DNA from: an uncultured Anaeromusa sp.
Lineage (GTDB): Bacteria > Bacillota > Negativicutes > Anaeromusales > Anaeromusaceae
Direction: 5' to 3'
NCBI RefSeq assembly: GCF_963668665.1
Contig: NZ_OY764902.1
Span: 434,001 to 498,000 of the forward strand
DNA length: 64,000 bases
The translations under genes were made by a program, and so were the position numbers. The notes under the pieces are model-generated. The model made no database searches. It had not been told where the DNA came from and was given only the letters and a program-made list of their open reading frames with translations. Shown piece after piece: positions 35,707 through 44,959 of this stretch (positions are counted from its first letter, which is position 1; every line of letters starts with the position of its first letter).

Positions 35707-36530
35707 AACAAGTTTTACAGGGTAAGATCATAGGCTTTTTGGGGGGCGGAGCTATCGCTGAGGCTCTGCTGCGCGGCCTGTTGGACAAGGAAATGACGAC
35801 GCAAGAAAATCTGTTGGTATTTGACACCTCGGAAGAGCGCTTGCAGGTTTTGGAACAAACCTATGGCGTGCGGGGCAGTGAAAGCGCCTCGGCTTTGACC
35901 GGCGCAGCAGATATTTTGTTTTTAACCGTTAAACCGCAGGTCTTGAAACAAATCATCTCTACCTTGGCTTTGGCGACTAAACCGACAACGTTGATCTTAT
36001 CCGTGGCGGCCGGGATTCCGTTAGATTTCTTAGAAAGCCATTTTCGCAAGCATCGCGTTGTTCGTGTCATGCCTAACACTCCTGTAGCGGTAGGGGAAGG
36101 CATGACTGCTTTTGCCTTAGGCAGCCGTGCAGACCAAGAGGCGGACCAGGCGGCTAGAGCCGTATTTTCCGCCGTAGGGCGCGTGGAAAAAGTGGATGAA
36201 AACTTGTTGGATGCCATTACGGGCTTGTCTGGCAGCGGCCCTTCGTATGCATTTCTTATGATTGACGCCTTAGCGGATGCTGGCGTACGCGTTGGCCTTT
36301 CTCGGAAAAACGCCATTCTCATGGCGGCGCAGACTTTATTGGGTGCAGCGAAGATGGTAGTGCAAACCGGACAGCATCCGGCTATTTTGCGTGACATGGT
36401 TGCTTCGCCTGGGGGAACTTCCATTGCCGGTTTGCATGCGCTGGAAAGTCACAATGTACGCGCCGCTTTAATCGATGCTGTAGTGGCGGCAACGGAGCGT
36501 TCCAAGGAAATGGGGAAAGGCAATTCGTGA
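35691..36530 (+). CDS. proC: Pyrroline-5-carboxylate reductase
   Basis: Last step of proline synthesis, reducing pyrroline-5-carboxylate with NAD(P)H. The 279-residue protein opens IIGFLGGGAIAEALLRGLL (Rossmann loop, about 13-31), then has FLTVKPQVLKQII, RVMPNTPVAVGEGMTA (about 124-139), ALTGLSGSGPSYAF-type motif (seen as ITGLSGSGPSYAFL) and the C-terminal SPGGTSIAGLHALE. The ATG at 35691 lies inside sepF, overlapping by 16 nt; ylmH overlaps its end by 4 nt. Its presence in a division cluster is common in Bacillota. Confidence 0.95.
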   Translation: MDEQLKQVLQGKIIGFLGGGAIAEALLRGLLDKEMTTQENLLVFDTSEERLQVLEQTYGVRGSESASALTGAADILFLTVKPQVLKQIISTLALATKPTTLILSVAAGIPLDFLESHFRKHRVVRVMPNTPVAVGEGMTAFALGSRADQEADQAARAVFSAVGRVEKVDENLLDAITGLSGSGPSYAFLMIDALADAGVRVGLSRKNAILMAAQTLLGAAKMVVQTGQHPAILRDMVASPGGTSIAGLHALESHNVRAALIDAVVAATERSKEMGKGNS

Positions 36531-37315
36531 ATAATCGGGAAAAAATTTTACGGTATTATAAAAGCAGCGGCCAGGACATTTTGGCCGCCAGGCTGCTCGA
36601 TTTAGCCGAACAAGCCCTGCGTTCGCGCCGGTTTCGAGTCAGTGATTTTTTGGATCCAGCTGGAATTTCCGTGGCGGAAACGGTGGCTGCCCAGTGGGAC
36701 GGTAAAGTACGCCTTGAGCTGCAAGGCGGTTATGAACGAGCGGAACGAGTTAAGGCTGCCTTTGTATCTGCCGAGTATTACGGTGCAGTCGACTTTGGCC
36801 TGCGGGCGATTGCAGTTTCTTGGGACAAGCGTTATGAGCGCCTTTCACATAGGGATGTTTTGGGGGGCTTGCTGGGAGTAGGCATTGAACGCGAGGTTCT
36901 GGGGGATATCTTGATGACCAGCGAAGGTTGTCAGGTATTAACCGATGCGCCGTTAGGAGACTATCTCTTACAGCAGTTGTCTTATTTAGGCGGCGCTCAG
37001 GTGAGCACCAAGGAAATTTCTTTAGCAGAGCTTGAACCTAAAGAGGAAACCGTCAAAGAAATTAAGACGACGGTTCCTTCTTTGCGTCTGGATGTGGTGG
37101 CAGCTTCCGGGTATGGCGTATCCAGGAGCCGGATGGCGGAAGAGATTAAAGCCGATAAGCTGCGAGTTAACTGGCAGCCGGCCAAAGGCGGTTCGCAGAG
37201 CGTGCAACAGGGGGATATCCTCTCCTTGCGCGGTCGGGGCCGTGTAGAAATTGTTGAAATCCTAGGGGAGACGAAAAAGGGTCGCTTGAGTCTGCTGTTG
37301 CGACGATATTTATGA
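36527..37315 (+). CDS. ylmH: S4-domain RNA-binding protein YlmH
   Basis: A 262-residue protein with a C-terminal S4 RNA-binding domain (about 180-245: LRLDVVAASGYGVSRSRMAEEIKADKLRVNWQP, here read across a short linker). The N-terminal part (about 50-165) is the conserved YlmH region, with SWDKRYERLSHRDVLGGLLGVGIEREVLGDI. Relatives bind stalled 50S-nascent chain complexes in ribosome rescue, which would match the presence of RqcH at 45-46.7 kb. The start is GTG 36527, overlapping proC by 4 nt. Membership of the sepF-divIVA group is standard. Confidence 0.92.
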   Translation: MNNREKILRYYKSSGQDILAARLLDLAEQALRSRRFRVSDFLDPAGISVAETVAAQWDGKVRLELQGGYERAERVKAAFVSAEYYGAVDFGLRAIAVSWDKRYERLSHRDVLGGLLGVGIEREVLGDILMTSEGCQVLTDAPLGDYLLQQLSYLGGAQVSTKEISLAELEPKEETVKEIKTTVPSLRLDVVAASGYGVSRSRMAEEIKADKLRVNWQPAKGGSQSVQQGDILSLRGRGRVEIVEILGETKKGRLSLLLRRYL

Positions 37316-37341
37316 ATGCAGCAATTAGGGGGACAGGAATC

Positions 37342-37803
37342 ATGCTTACGCCGTTGGATATTCAGAATCAGGAGTTTCGCAAAGCTTTTAGAGGTTATAA
37401 CGAAGCTGAAGTCGATGAGTTTCTCGAGCAAGTTCTTCATGACTATGAAGAACTGTATCGAACCAATATAGATCTGCGTGAAACAACAGAGCGCTTGAAG
37501 TCGCAGATACAGTATTTTCAAAACCTGGAAAATACATTGCATAATACGTTGGTTGTAGCGCAGGAAGCGGCGGAAGAAGTCAAGGTTAACGCTAGAAAAG
37601 AAGCGGATTTGCTTCGTAAGGAAGCGGAAGTAGAAAGCCGGCGGATTGTTGATGAGGCTAATGCCCAATTGCAACGTATCCAGGCCGAATGCGATGAACT
37701 GCGTGCGCAAGGGCAGCTCTTCCGTTCGCGCATGCGCATGCTGGCTCAATCCCAATTGGAGCTTTTGGAGGAAAAGGAACTGAGAAGAGAAATCGTTGAA
37801 TAA
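37342..37803 (+). CDS. divIVA: Septum/pole protein DivIVA
   Basis: A 153-residue coiled-coil protein that senses curved membrane. The N-terminal lipid-binding motif is PLDIQNQEFRKAFRGYNEAEVDEFLEQV, spanning about residues 4-31, followed by long heptad segments (about 33-110 and 118-150). ATG 37342 follows AGGGGG and gives the family N-terminus MLTPLDI; the in-frame ATG at 37312 overlaps ylmH and adds an unconserved leader. It closes the division group; the ileS T-box promoter begins 22 nt later. Confidence 0.93.
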   Translation: MLTPLDIQNQEFRKAFRGYNEAEVDEFLEQVLHDYEELYRTNIDLRETTERLKSQIQYFQNLENTLHNTLVVAQEAAEEVKVNARKEADLLRKEAEVESRRIVDEANAQLQRIQAECDELRAQGQLFRSRMRMLAQSQLELLEEKELRREIVE

Positions 37804-37824
37804 GGCTCCTTTCCAACAGGCACA

Positions 37825-37853
37825 TTGCTTTTTTGATAAAACTTGTGTATAAT
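37825..37853 (+). promoter_or_regulatory. Promoter of the ileS T-box leader
   Basis: TTGCTT (37825-37830), 17 bp, TATAAT (37848-37853). The metK riboswitch promoter uses the same hexamers and spacing. Confidence 0.8.
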
Positions 37854-37859
37854 GTGTTT

Positions 37860-38102
37860 CAAATATGGACATAGGCAATGAAGGAAACAGTACGCGCGCA
37901 GGTGGAAAACAGCGAACCGGGAAGGGTGGAAGCCCGGCTGAAGCAGTGTGCGGAAGATCACTCTGGAGCTGAAAACGGCTATAATGAGTCGCTTTCCGTA
38001 TGACACGCGTTACTGTGTCCACAAGCGGCCGCCATGGCGGTCACAAGGGTGGTACCACGGGAAAATAGCCTCTCGTCCCTTTTCCGGGACGGGGGGCTTT
38101 TA
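37860..38102 (+). ncRNA. Isoleucine T-box riboswitch with terminator
   Basis: Fills the 324-nt gap between divIVA and ileS. The diagnostic T-box sequence AAGGGTGGTACCACGG is at 38045-38060. The specifier region reads GGAAGATCACTCTGGAGC with codon ATC (37957-37959), isoleucine. The terminator stem runs from about 38067 (GCCTCTCGTCCC) through GGGACGGGGGGC to TTTT at 38101. Uncharged tRNA-Ile should pair with ATC and with GGTG of the T-box, stabilising the antiterminator and permitting ileS transcription. An open frame crosses this leader but has no coding character. Confidence 0.95.
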
Positions 38103-38127
38103 TGTATTTTTGGAGGTGCAGGAAACA

Positions 38128-40920
38128 GTGGATTATAGCAAAACTCTTAATTTACCGGAAACTCAATTTCCTATGCGAGGCAATCTACCTCAGCGCGAGC
38201 CGGAAATCATTGATTTCTGGCAAAAGAACGATATTGATAAAAAGCGCGTGGCGCGGCGCGCCGGCAAGGAAAAGTTCATTTTGCATGATGGACCTCCCTA
38301 TGCTAACGGTAATATTCACATTGGCCATACCATTAATAAAGTCTTGAAGGATATCATTATCAAATATAAGACGCTGCGCGGCTTTCAGGCGCCCTATGTG
38401 CCTGGCTGGGATACCCATGGCCTGCCGATTGAGCATGCAGCTATTAAAAATTTGGGCTTAAACCGTCATGAGCTGGACCCGCTGCAGCTGCGTCAGGAAT
38501 GTAATGCATACGCTCACAAATGGATTGACGCCCAGCGCAGCGACTTCAAACGCTTGGGAGTTTGCGGCGACTGGGATAATCCTTATGTGACCCTGAAACC
38601 CTCTTATGAAGCCAAACAGATCGAAGTGTTTGGAGAAATGGCGAAAAAAGGTCATATTTATAAAGGCCTTAAAACCGTATATTGGTGCGTATCCTGCGAA
38701 ACTGCGCTGGCGGAAGCGGAAATTGAGTATGCCGAAAAAAAATCGCACTCTATTTTCGTGAAATTTCCCTTGGTCGATGCTAAAGGGAAGCTGCCTGCTG
38801 GTGTGGATGCCTCTAAAACGTATGCGGTCATTTGGACGACGACGACCTGGACGCTGCCGGCTAATGCCGGGATTGCCCTTCATCCGGAAATCGAGTATGC
38901 CTGGGTGAAAGTGGATGAAGAAGTATATCTATTGGCTGCGGAATTGGCGGAACAGGTAGTTCAAGCAGCTAAAAAAGAGAACTTTACCATCTTGGAGCGC
39001 TTTAAAGGCAGCGATGTGGAAGGCTTGGTCTTTCATCATCCCTTCTTGGAACGGCAAGCTCCGATCATACTGGGCGAGCATGTCACGTTGGAGCAAGGCA
39101 CCGGCTGCGTGCACACGGCGCCGGGACATGGTCCGGAAGACTTTGAAGTCGGCAAGAAATACGGTTTGCCGGTTATCAACCCGGTGAATCCCAGCGGCGT
39201 ATTTACGGAAGAAGCCGGTCCTTTTGCGGGCATGCAAATTGAAGACGCTAATGTGCCCATTATCAAGGAATTGGCAAGCCGCGGCTTGCTTTTGGCCAAA
39301 GGTTCGATTCGCCACCAGTACGCTCACTGCTGGCGCTGTAAAAATCCGGTAATCTACCGGGCTACAGAGCAGTGGTTTTCTTCGGTAGCCGGTTATCGAG
39401 AAGAAGCGTTGGCTGCTATTCGCGATGTCAAATGGTACCCAGGCTGGGGCGAAGAACGCATTCACAACATGGTAGCGGATCGCCAAGACTGGTGCATTTC
39501 CCGGCAGCGGGTCTGGGGCGTGCCAATCCCGATTTTCTATTGCCGCGAGTGTAATGAACCGCTGATTAATGATGATACCATTCAGGCTGTGGCGGCGCTT
39601 TTCGGACGGGAAGGCTCTGATGCTTGGTGGAAATATGACGCTGAAGATATTTTGCCATCAGGAACGACTTGCCCCAAATGCGGACATGACCATTTCCGTA
39701 AGGAATCGGACATTATGGATGTTTGGTTTGACAGCGGCTCTAGCCATGCAGCGGTATTGGAGCAGCGTGAAGAGCTTGCTTGGCCGGCGGACATGTACTT
39801 GGAAGGAAGCGATCAGCATCGCGGTTGGTTCCAGTCTTCCTTGCTCACTTCTGTAGCTACGCGGGGACGAGCTCCCTATAAGGCCGTATTGACGCATGGC
39901 TTTGTTGTGGACGGCGAAGGCCGCAAAATGAGTAAGTCTGTGGGTAACGTTATTTTCCCGGAACAGGTCATCAAACAATACGGCGCGGATATTCTGCGTC
40001 TGTGGGTGGTTTCCGCCGACTACCAGGGAGATGTACGCATTTCCAATGACATTCTCAAGCAATTGGCGGAAATTTATCGCAAAATCCGCAATACTTTCCG
40101 CTATATGCTGAGCAATCTTAATGATTTTGATGCAAATCAGCATGCAGTTGCTTATGAGCAGCTGAGCGAGTTGGATCGTTGGGCGCTTTTGCGTTTGGAA
40201 CAAGTGCGGGAAAAAGTGACAGCAGCGTATGATCGGTATGAATTCCATACGCTGTATCACACCATTCATAATTTCTGCACCATTGATCTCAGCGCCGTAT
40301 ATCTGGATATCATTAAAGATCGCCTCTATGCGGAACTTCCGGATGATCAGCGGCGTCGGGCGGCGCAAACGGTGATGCATAAAATAACCATGACCTTGCT
40401 GTCACTACTGGCGCCAGTTCTTACCTTTACCAGTGAAGAAATTTGGCGGTACCTGCCCCAGCAAAGCGGCCAGGAACATTTGGAGAGCATTCAATTGAGC
40501 GAGTGGCCGGAAGCCTGCCCGCAGTATTTGGATGAGGCTTTGGACGCTAAATGGACTAAGCTTTTGGCGGTGCGTGGCGATATTATGAAGGCTCTGGAAC
40601 AGGCTCGCCGCAATAAGGATATCGGTCATTCGTTGGATGCCAACCTGGTTGTGTATACGGCAGAAGAAAATCTGGCGCTTCTTTCCGGTCTGACTGCCGG
40701 GGAACTGGCTTCCTTGACCATCACCTCCGGCGCGGAAGTACTGCCTTTGGCAGAAGCTCCGGATAACGCCGTGCGGAACGAAGCCGGTGATATGGCGGTG
40801 CTTGTGCAGGCAGCTAAAGGTGAAAAATGTGAGCGTTGCTGGATTTACAGCCAGTCAGTCGGACAAAATGAAGAATATCCGACTTTGTGCGCGCGTTGCG
40901 CTGCGGTATTAAGTAAATGA
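38128..40920 (+). CDS. ileS: Isoleucyl-tRNA synthetase
   Basis: Class I synthetase charging tRNA-Ile, 930 residues. The HIGH motif appears as NIHIGHTINK, in the segment DGPPYANGNIHIGH (about 54-67). The editing domain contains WTTTTWTLPANAGIALHP, GTGCVHTAPGHGPEDF (about 327-342). KMSKS is in EGRKMSKSVGNV (about 598-609). The C-terminal zinc finger is CERCW...CARC. GTG 38128 is chosen because GGAGG lies 11-15 nt upstream and MDYSKTLNLPETQFPMRGNL matches the family; readings that begin inside the T-box are rejected. Its terminator has been split by the insertion sequence. Confidence 0.97.
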   Translation: MDYSKTLNLPETQFPMRGNLPQREPEIIDFWQKNDIDKKRVARRAGKEKFILHDGPPYANGNIHIGHTINKVLKDIIIKYKTLRGFQAPYVPGWDTHGLPIEHAAIKNLGLNRHELDPLQLRQECNAYAHKWIDAQRSDFKRLGVCGDWDNPYVTLKPSYEAKQIEVFGEMAKKGHIYKGLKTVYWCVSCETALAEAEIEYAEKKSHSIFVKFPLVDAKGKLPAGVDASKTYAVIWTTTTWTLPANAGIALHPEIEYAWVKVDEEVYLLAAELAEQVVQAAKKENFTILERFKGSDVEGLVFHHPFLERQAPIILGEHVTLEQGTGCVHTAPGHGPEDFEVGKKYGLPVINPVNPSGVFTEEAGPFAGMQIEDANVPIIKELASRGLLLAKGSIRHQYAHCWRCKNPVIYRATEQWFSSVAGYREEALAAIRDVKWYPGWGEERIHNMVADRQDWCISRQRVWGVPIPIFYCRECNEPLINDDTIQAVAALFGREGSDAWWKYDAEDILPSGTTCPKCGHDHFRKESDIMDVWFDSGSSHAAVLEQREELAWPADMYLEGSDQHRGWFQSSLLTSVATRGRAPYKAVLTHGFVVDGEGRKMSKSVGNVIFPEQVIKQYGADILRLWVVSADYQGDVRISNDILKQLAEIYRKIRNTFRYMLSNLNDFDANQHAVAYEQLSELDRWALLRLEQVREKVTAAYDRYEFHTLYHTIHNFCTIDLSAVYLDIIKDRLYAELPDDQRRRAAQTVMHKITMTLLSLLAPVLTFTSEEIWRYLPQQSGQEHLESIQLSEWPEACPQYLDEALDAKWTKLLAVRGDIMKALEQARRNKDIGHSLDANLVVYTAEENLALLSGLTAGELASLTITSGAEVLPLAEAPDNAVRNEAGDMAVLVQAAKGEKCERCWIYSQSVGQNEEYPTLCARCAAVLSK

Positions 40921-40950
40921 ACTAGGGTTAACTAGAAAAAGCGAAAGCCT

Positions 40951-40965
40951 TGAAAAAGAGAGTCT
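40951..40965 (+). terminator. Left half of the ileS terminator, split by an insertion sequence
   Basis: GAAAAAGAG followed by AGTCT is the ascending arm. Its partners, GG-CTCAG-CCGGAC and CTCTTTTTC, now lie at 42697-42717. Joining the halves with one copy of AGTCT restores a 15-bp hairpin with a bulged A and a T-run. In its present state it cannot fold locally. Confidence 0.75.
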
Positions 40966-40973
40966 GATATGCT

Positions 40974-41019
40974 CCCCCTAGATAGGACAATGAAAAAATA
41001 CATTGTCCTATCTAGGGGG
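40974..41019 (+). repeat. 18-bp perfect hairpin at the IS left end, covering the transposase ribosome site
   Basis: CCCCCTAGATAGGACAAT (40974-40991), loop GAAAAAATAC, ATTGTCCTATCTAGGGGG (41002-41019). The right arm contains AGGGGG (41014-41019), the ribosome site of the orfA ATG at 41027. Transcripts entering from ileS would fold and hide the site. Confidence 0.85.
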
Positions 41020-41026
41020 TAATTTT

Positions 41027-41746
41027 ATGCCACAAAAAGAAAAGGTATCGACCACTTTGAAGGTAGAGGCTTGCAAGAAGTATTTGGCAGAAAGCATAAG
41101 CATAGCTGACATAGCAAAAGCCCTAGAAGTTGACGGGAAAATAGTAAGAAGATGGATTTTTCAGTACCAGTCAGAAGGTAAATCCGGCTTAGAACCACAG
41201 AAACACAATCGAGTATATCCGCCTAAACTGAAGCTGGCAGCTGTGACTGATTATCTGCAAGGCAACGATTCTCTATTAGATATTTGCAAGAAATATCAGA
41301 TTCACTCAGATTGCCAATTGAGTCGCTGGCTAAAGCAGTATAATGGACACGAGGAGTTCAAGCTCCGGTCAGGAGGAAGTCGAATCATGTCGAAAGCTAG
41401 AAAAACGACGCAGACTAATCGTGTAGAAATCGTTGAATACTGTCTTGCTCATGATATGAATTATGGCGAAACAGCCCTAAAATACCAGGTATCATACCAA
41501 CAGGTATACCAATGGACAAAAAAATATCTAGAAATGGGAAAAGTGGGTCTGGAAGATCGGCGTGGGCATCGGGTTGGAACCTTGCCTGGCCGTACCCCGC
41601 AAGAAGAACTAGAGGCTGAAGTTGCCCAGTTGAAACACAAGAACTGGAGGCTGCAGATGGAGGTTGATGTGCTAAAAAAACTGCAGGAACTGGAAAGAAG
41701 GGATGTCTTGGCTTTACGCGGCAAGAACGAGAATACGAAGCGGTAA
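41027..41746 (+). CDS. IS3-family transposase OrfA (helix-turn-helix)
   Basis: A 239-residue DNA-binding subunit. Two or three helix-turn-helix segments are visible: SIADIAKALEVDGKIVRRWIFQYQ (about 25-48), SLLDICKKYQIHSDCQLSRWLKQY (about 83-106) and NYGETALKYQVSYQQVYQWTKKY (about 145-167). A C-terminal leucine-rich coil (EAEVAQLKHKNWRLQMEVDVLKKLQEL, cut at its middle) is the usual multimerisation region. Seven As at 41674-41680 inside the codons CTA AAA AAA form a -1 slip site that would fuse it to OrfB. ATG 41027 follows AGGGGG. Confidence 0.9.
   Translation: MPQKEKVSTTLKVEACKKYLAESISIADIAKALEVDGKIVRRWIFQYQSEGKSGLEPQKHNRVYPPKLKLAAVTDYLQGNDSLLDICKKYQIHSDCQLSRWLKQYNGHEEFKLRSGGSRIMSKARKTTQTNRVEIVEYCLAHDMNYGETALKYQVSYQQVYQWTKKYLEMGKVGLEDRRGHRVGTLPGRTPQEELEAEVAQLKHKNWRLQMEVDVLKKLQELERRDVLALRGKNENTKR
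41674..41680 (+). promoter_or_regulatory. Programmed -1 frameshift site in the transposase
   Basis: An A7 run read as CTA AAA AAA in orfA. A one-base backward slip enters the OrfB frame, which is open from 41668 to its stop at 42612. Confidence 0.7.
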
Positions 41747-41790
41747 AAGCTTTAGCTGAAGATAATCAAAAGCATTACCCAGTTGAGATA

Positions 41791-42612
41791 TTGTGTAAAA
41801 TCCTGCATGTCAGCCGGTCGGCCTACTACCATTGGCGCAATGATGGTAAAAGCTTGCGTGAACAAGAAAACGAACGGCTAGCCAAAGAAGTGATAGAAAT
41901 CCATGCGCAGCATCCGGATAAAGGGTACCGCCGGATTCGAGACGATCTAAGTCGCAAATACAAGGAACAAGTAAACGACAAACGCATCCTGCGGATTACT
42001 CGGAAACTCCATATCCAGTCTACAATAAAGAACCCGCATAACTGTTGCACTCGTCGTGCATCGAATCCGGCTTATATAGCAGACAATATTCTGAACCGCA
42101 AGTTCCATGCAGATTGTCCTAATGAAAAATGGTTGACTGATGTAAGTGAGTTTAAATATTTTGAAGGTCCAGTCATGCGCAAGCTTTATCTGAGTGCCAT
42201 ATTGGATCTCTATGATCGCAGAATTGTGTCGTTTGTAGTGCGCGACCATAATGATAACCGGCTGGTGTTTGATACGTTCGATACAGCAATAAAAGCAGAA
42301 CCAACCGCACATCCACTGTTTCACAGCGATCGCGGATTTCAGTATACGAGCCTCGGCTTTCGCAATAGACTCGTCAAACAGGAAATGACTCAAAGCATGT
42401 CTCGCGTAGCCCACTGCATTGACAATGGGCCCATGGAGGGCTTCTGGGGAATACTAAAGCGCGAGATGTACTATGGCCGGAAATTCACCAGCAGAACCGA
42501 ATTGATACATGCAATCCGTAGCTATATTCACTACTACAACTTTGACCGGTTACAACGAAAACTGGGTGTTATGACACCTTGTGAATACCACGAACATTAC
42601 AAGGCTGCATAG
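41791..42612 (+). CDS. IS3-family transposase OrfB (DDE integrase)
   Basis: The catalytic half of the transposase, 273 residues from TTG 41791, although its frame is open back to 41668 and is probably expressed as an OrfAB fusion through the A7 slip in orfA (-1 frame, as required). The HTH_21-like segment KGYRRIRDDLSRKYKEQVNDKRILR is followed by the rve catalytic domain: D in KWLTDVSEFKYFEG, D in FHSDRGFQYTS and E in GPMEGFWGILKREMYY, the DDE triad. YIHYYNFDRLQRKLGVMTPCEYHEH closes the protein in typical fashion. No disruption is seen. Confidence 0.92.
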   Translation: MCKILHVSRSAYYHWRNDGKSLREQENERLAKEVIEIHAQHPDKGYRRIRDDLSRKYKEQVNDKRILRITRKLHIQSTIKNPHNCCTRRASNPAYIADNILNRKFHADCPNEKWLTDVSEFKYFEGPVMRKLYLSAILDLYDRRIVSFVVRDHNDNRLVFDTFDTAIKAEPTAHPLFHSDRGFQYTSLGFRNRLVKQEMTQSMSRVAHCIDNGPMEGFWGILKREMYYGRKFTSRTELIHAIRSYIHYYNFDRLQRKLGVMTPCEYHEHYKAA

Positions 42613-42620
42613 GGAAAACA

Positions 42621-42646
42621 GCCCATCCAACTGGATGAGCTGTAAA
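42621..42646 (+). terminator. Stem-loop after orfB inside the IS
   Basis: ACAGC-CCATCC and GGATG-AGCTGT pair around AACT. The T-run that follows is interrupted, so termination is only likely. Confidence 0.45.
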
Positions 42647-42696
42647 GAAAATCTTTATGTTTTTAATTGTCCTATTGACGGGGAGCACACCAGTCT

Positions 42697-42717
42697 GGCT
42701 CAGCCGGACCTCTTTTT
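42697..42717 (+). terminator. Right half of the split ileS terminator
   Basis: GGCTCAGCCGGACCTCTTTTTC is read here from its second half: GG-CTCAG-CCGGAC then CTCTTTTTC. With the AGTCT copy at 42692-42696 it can still form a short GTCTGG/CCGGAC hairpin followed by a T-rich stretch, so part of the function may survive for IS transcripts. Confidence 0.65.
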
Positions 42718-42719
42718 CT

Positions 42720-42748
42720 TTGCCTTTTGCTTGATTTCCCTGTACAAT
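42720..42748 (+). promoter_or_regulatory. Promoter of lspA-rluD-pyrR
   Basis: TTGCCT (42720-42725), 17 bp, TACAAT (42743-42748), about 48 nt before lspA and wholly outside the IS. Confidence 0.7.
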
Positions 42749-42795
42749 AAAATAATTAAGGAACCAAGTGGTTTTGAGTGGCAGGAGAGAATGTA

Positions 42796-43241
42796 TTGAA
42801 GGTGTTTGTTTGGGGCGTAGCGCTGGCTATTGCCGATCAATTGCTGAAAAAGTTATTTTCCGGGACTATGCAGTTAGGGGAATCCATTCCCGTGCTGCCT
42901 GGTATTTTTCATTTAACGTATATTCAAAATCCAGGGGCTGCTTTTGGTCTTTTTGAAAATCAGACTTTGTTCTTTATTGCTATCGCCGCTTTTTTGCTGG
43001 CTTTTCTGGCCTTTGCCTATAAAGAGCTGGCGGCGCAGGGAATATGGGTTCGGTACGGCATGAGTTTGCTGGCTGGCGGTGCGGTAGGAAACCTGCTGGA
43101 TCGAGTTCGTTTGGGGGCTGTTATTGACTATTTGGATTTTCGTATCTGGCCCATTTTTAATTTAGCGGATATTGGTATTTGCCTGGGGGCGACTCTAATT
43201 GTTTGGGGCTTGCTACGGGAGGAAGGACGGGAAACGTCAGA

Positions 43242-43245
<4 letters not shown>
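42796..43245 (+). CDS. lspA: Lipoprotein signal peptidase II
   Basis: An aspartyl membrane protease that removes signal peptides of lipoproteins after lipidation. The 149 residues form four spans. The first catalytic region is NPGAAFGLFE (about 43-52) with the preceding TYIQN, the second GGAVGNLLDRVRLGAVIDYLDF (about 94-115), where the aspartates of NLLDR and VIDYLD are catalytic, and FNLADIGICLG follows. TTG 42796 is preferred since AGGAGA lies 7 nt upstream; GTG 42778 would precede that site. rluD overlaps its stop as ATGA. Confidence 0.94.
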
Positions 43246-44746
<1,501 letters not shown>

Positions 44747-44817
44747 GAAAACTGCTGGGCACGAAGGACGAACAAGAGAACCGGAGTGGCCAGAGGGAAC
44801 AATAGAGCGTTAAATGG

Positions 44818-44855
44818 AAAAAGCTGTCCGGTTTTTGTGCCGGGCAGCTTTTTTG
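44818..44855 (+). terminator. Intrinsic terminator after pyrR
   Basis: AAAAGCTGTCCGG and CCGGGCAGCTTTTTT pair around TTTTTGTG, closing the lspA operon. Confidence 0.9.
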
Positions 44856-44916
44856 AATGGTTTTTGCAGCTGAAAAAGCAGATGCATCAAGTTTTAAGAA
44901 ATATAATACACCGTAA

Positions 44917-44948
44917 CCCTCTGTGGTACCCTCCCGTGACTCTTGTTC
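44917..44948. repeat. Intergenic pyrimidine-rich repeat, copy 1
   Basis: A 32-bp stretch with core GTACCCTCCCG, then GACTC and TGTTC, in the gap between pyrR and rqcH. About 26 of 32 bases equal the copy at 52635-52666. It is not a hairpin. Confidence 0.6.
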
Positions 44949-44959
44949 AATCCTTACTG

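Larger units (their letters stand above)
40966..42691 (+). mobile_element. IS3-family insertion sequence, about 1.73 kb, apparently intact
   Basis: Two transposase frames, imperfect terminal inverted repeats (40966-40991 and 42666-42691, 21 of 26 positions equal, core TGCTCCCC...ATAGGACAAT) and a flanking direct repeat AGTCT (40961-40965 and 42692-42696) define the element. If only the strongest 22-bp core is counted, the ends move in to 40970 and 42687. The frames are linked by an A7 slip site, as in IS3 relatives. It sits between ileS and lspA in the same orientation. Both frames are open and the DDE residues are present, so it may still be mobile. Only one copy is in the window. Confidence 0.9.

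Noticed and set aside
37948..38127. A coding extension of ileS through the upstream leader
   Set aside because: The stretch is a T-box leader with T-box sequence, specifier codon and terminator; protein similarity begins at GTG 38128.
44747..44817. A pyr-type attenuator after pyrR, from GGCCAGAGGGAAC resembling a PyrR-binding loop
   Set aside because: No stem surrounds the match, the consensus is only partly met, and no pyrimidine gene follows on that strand.
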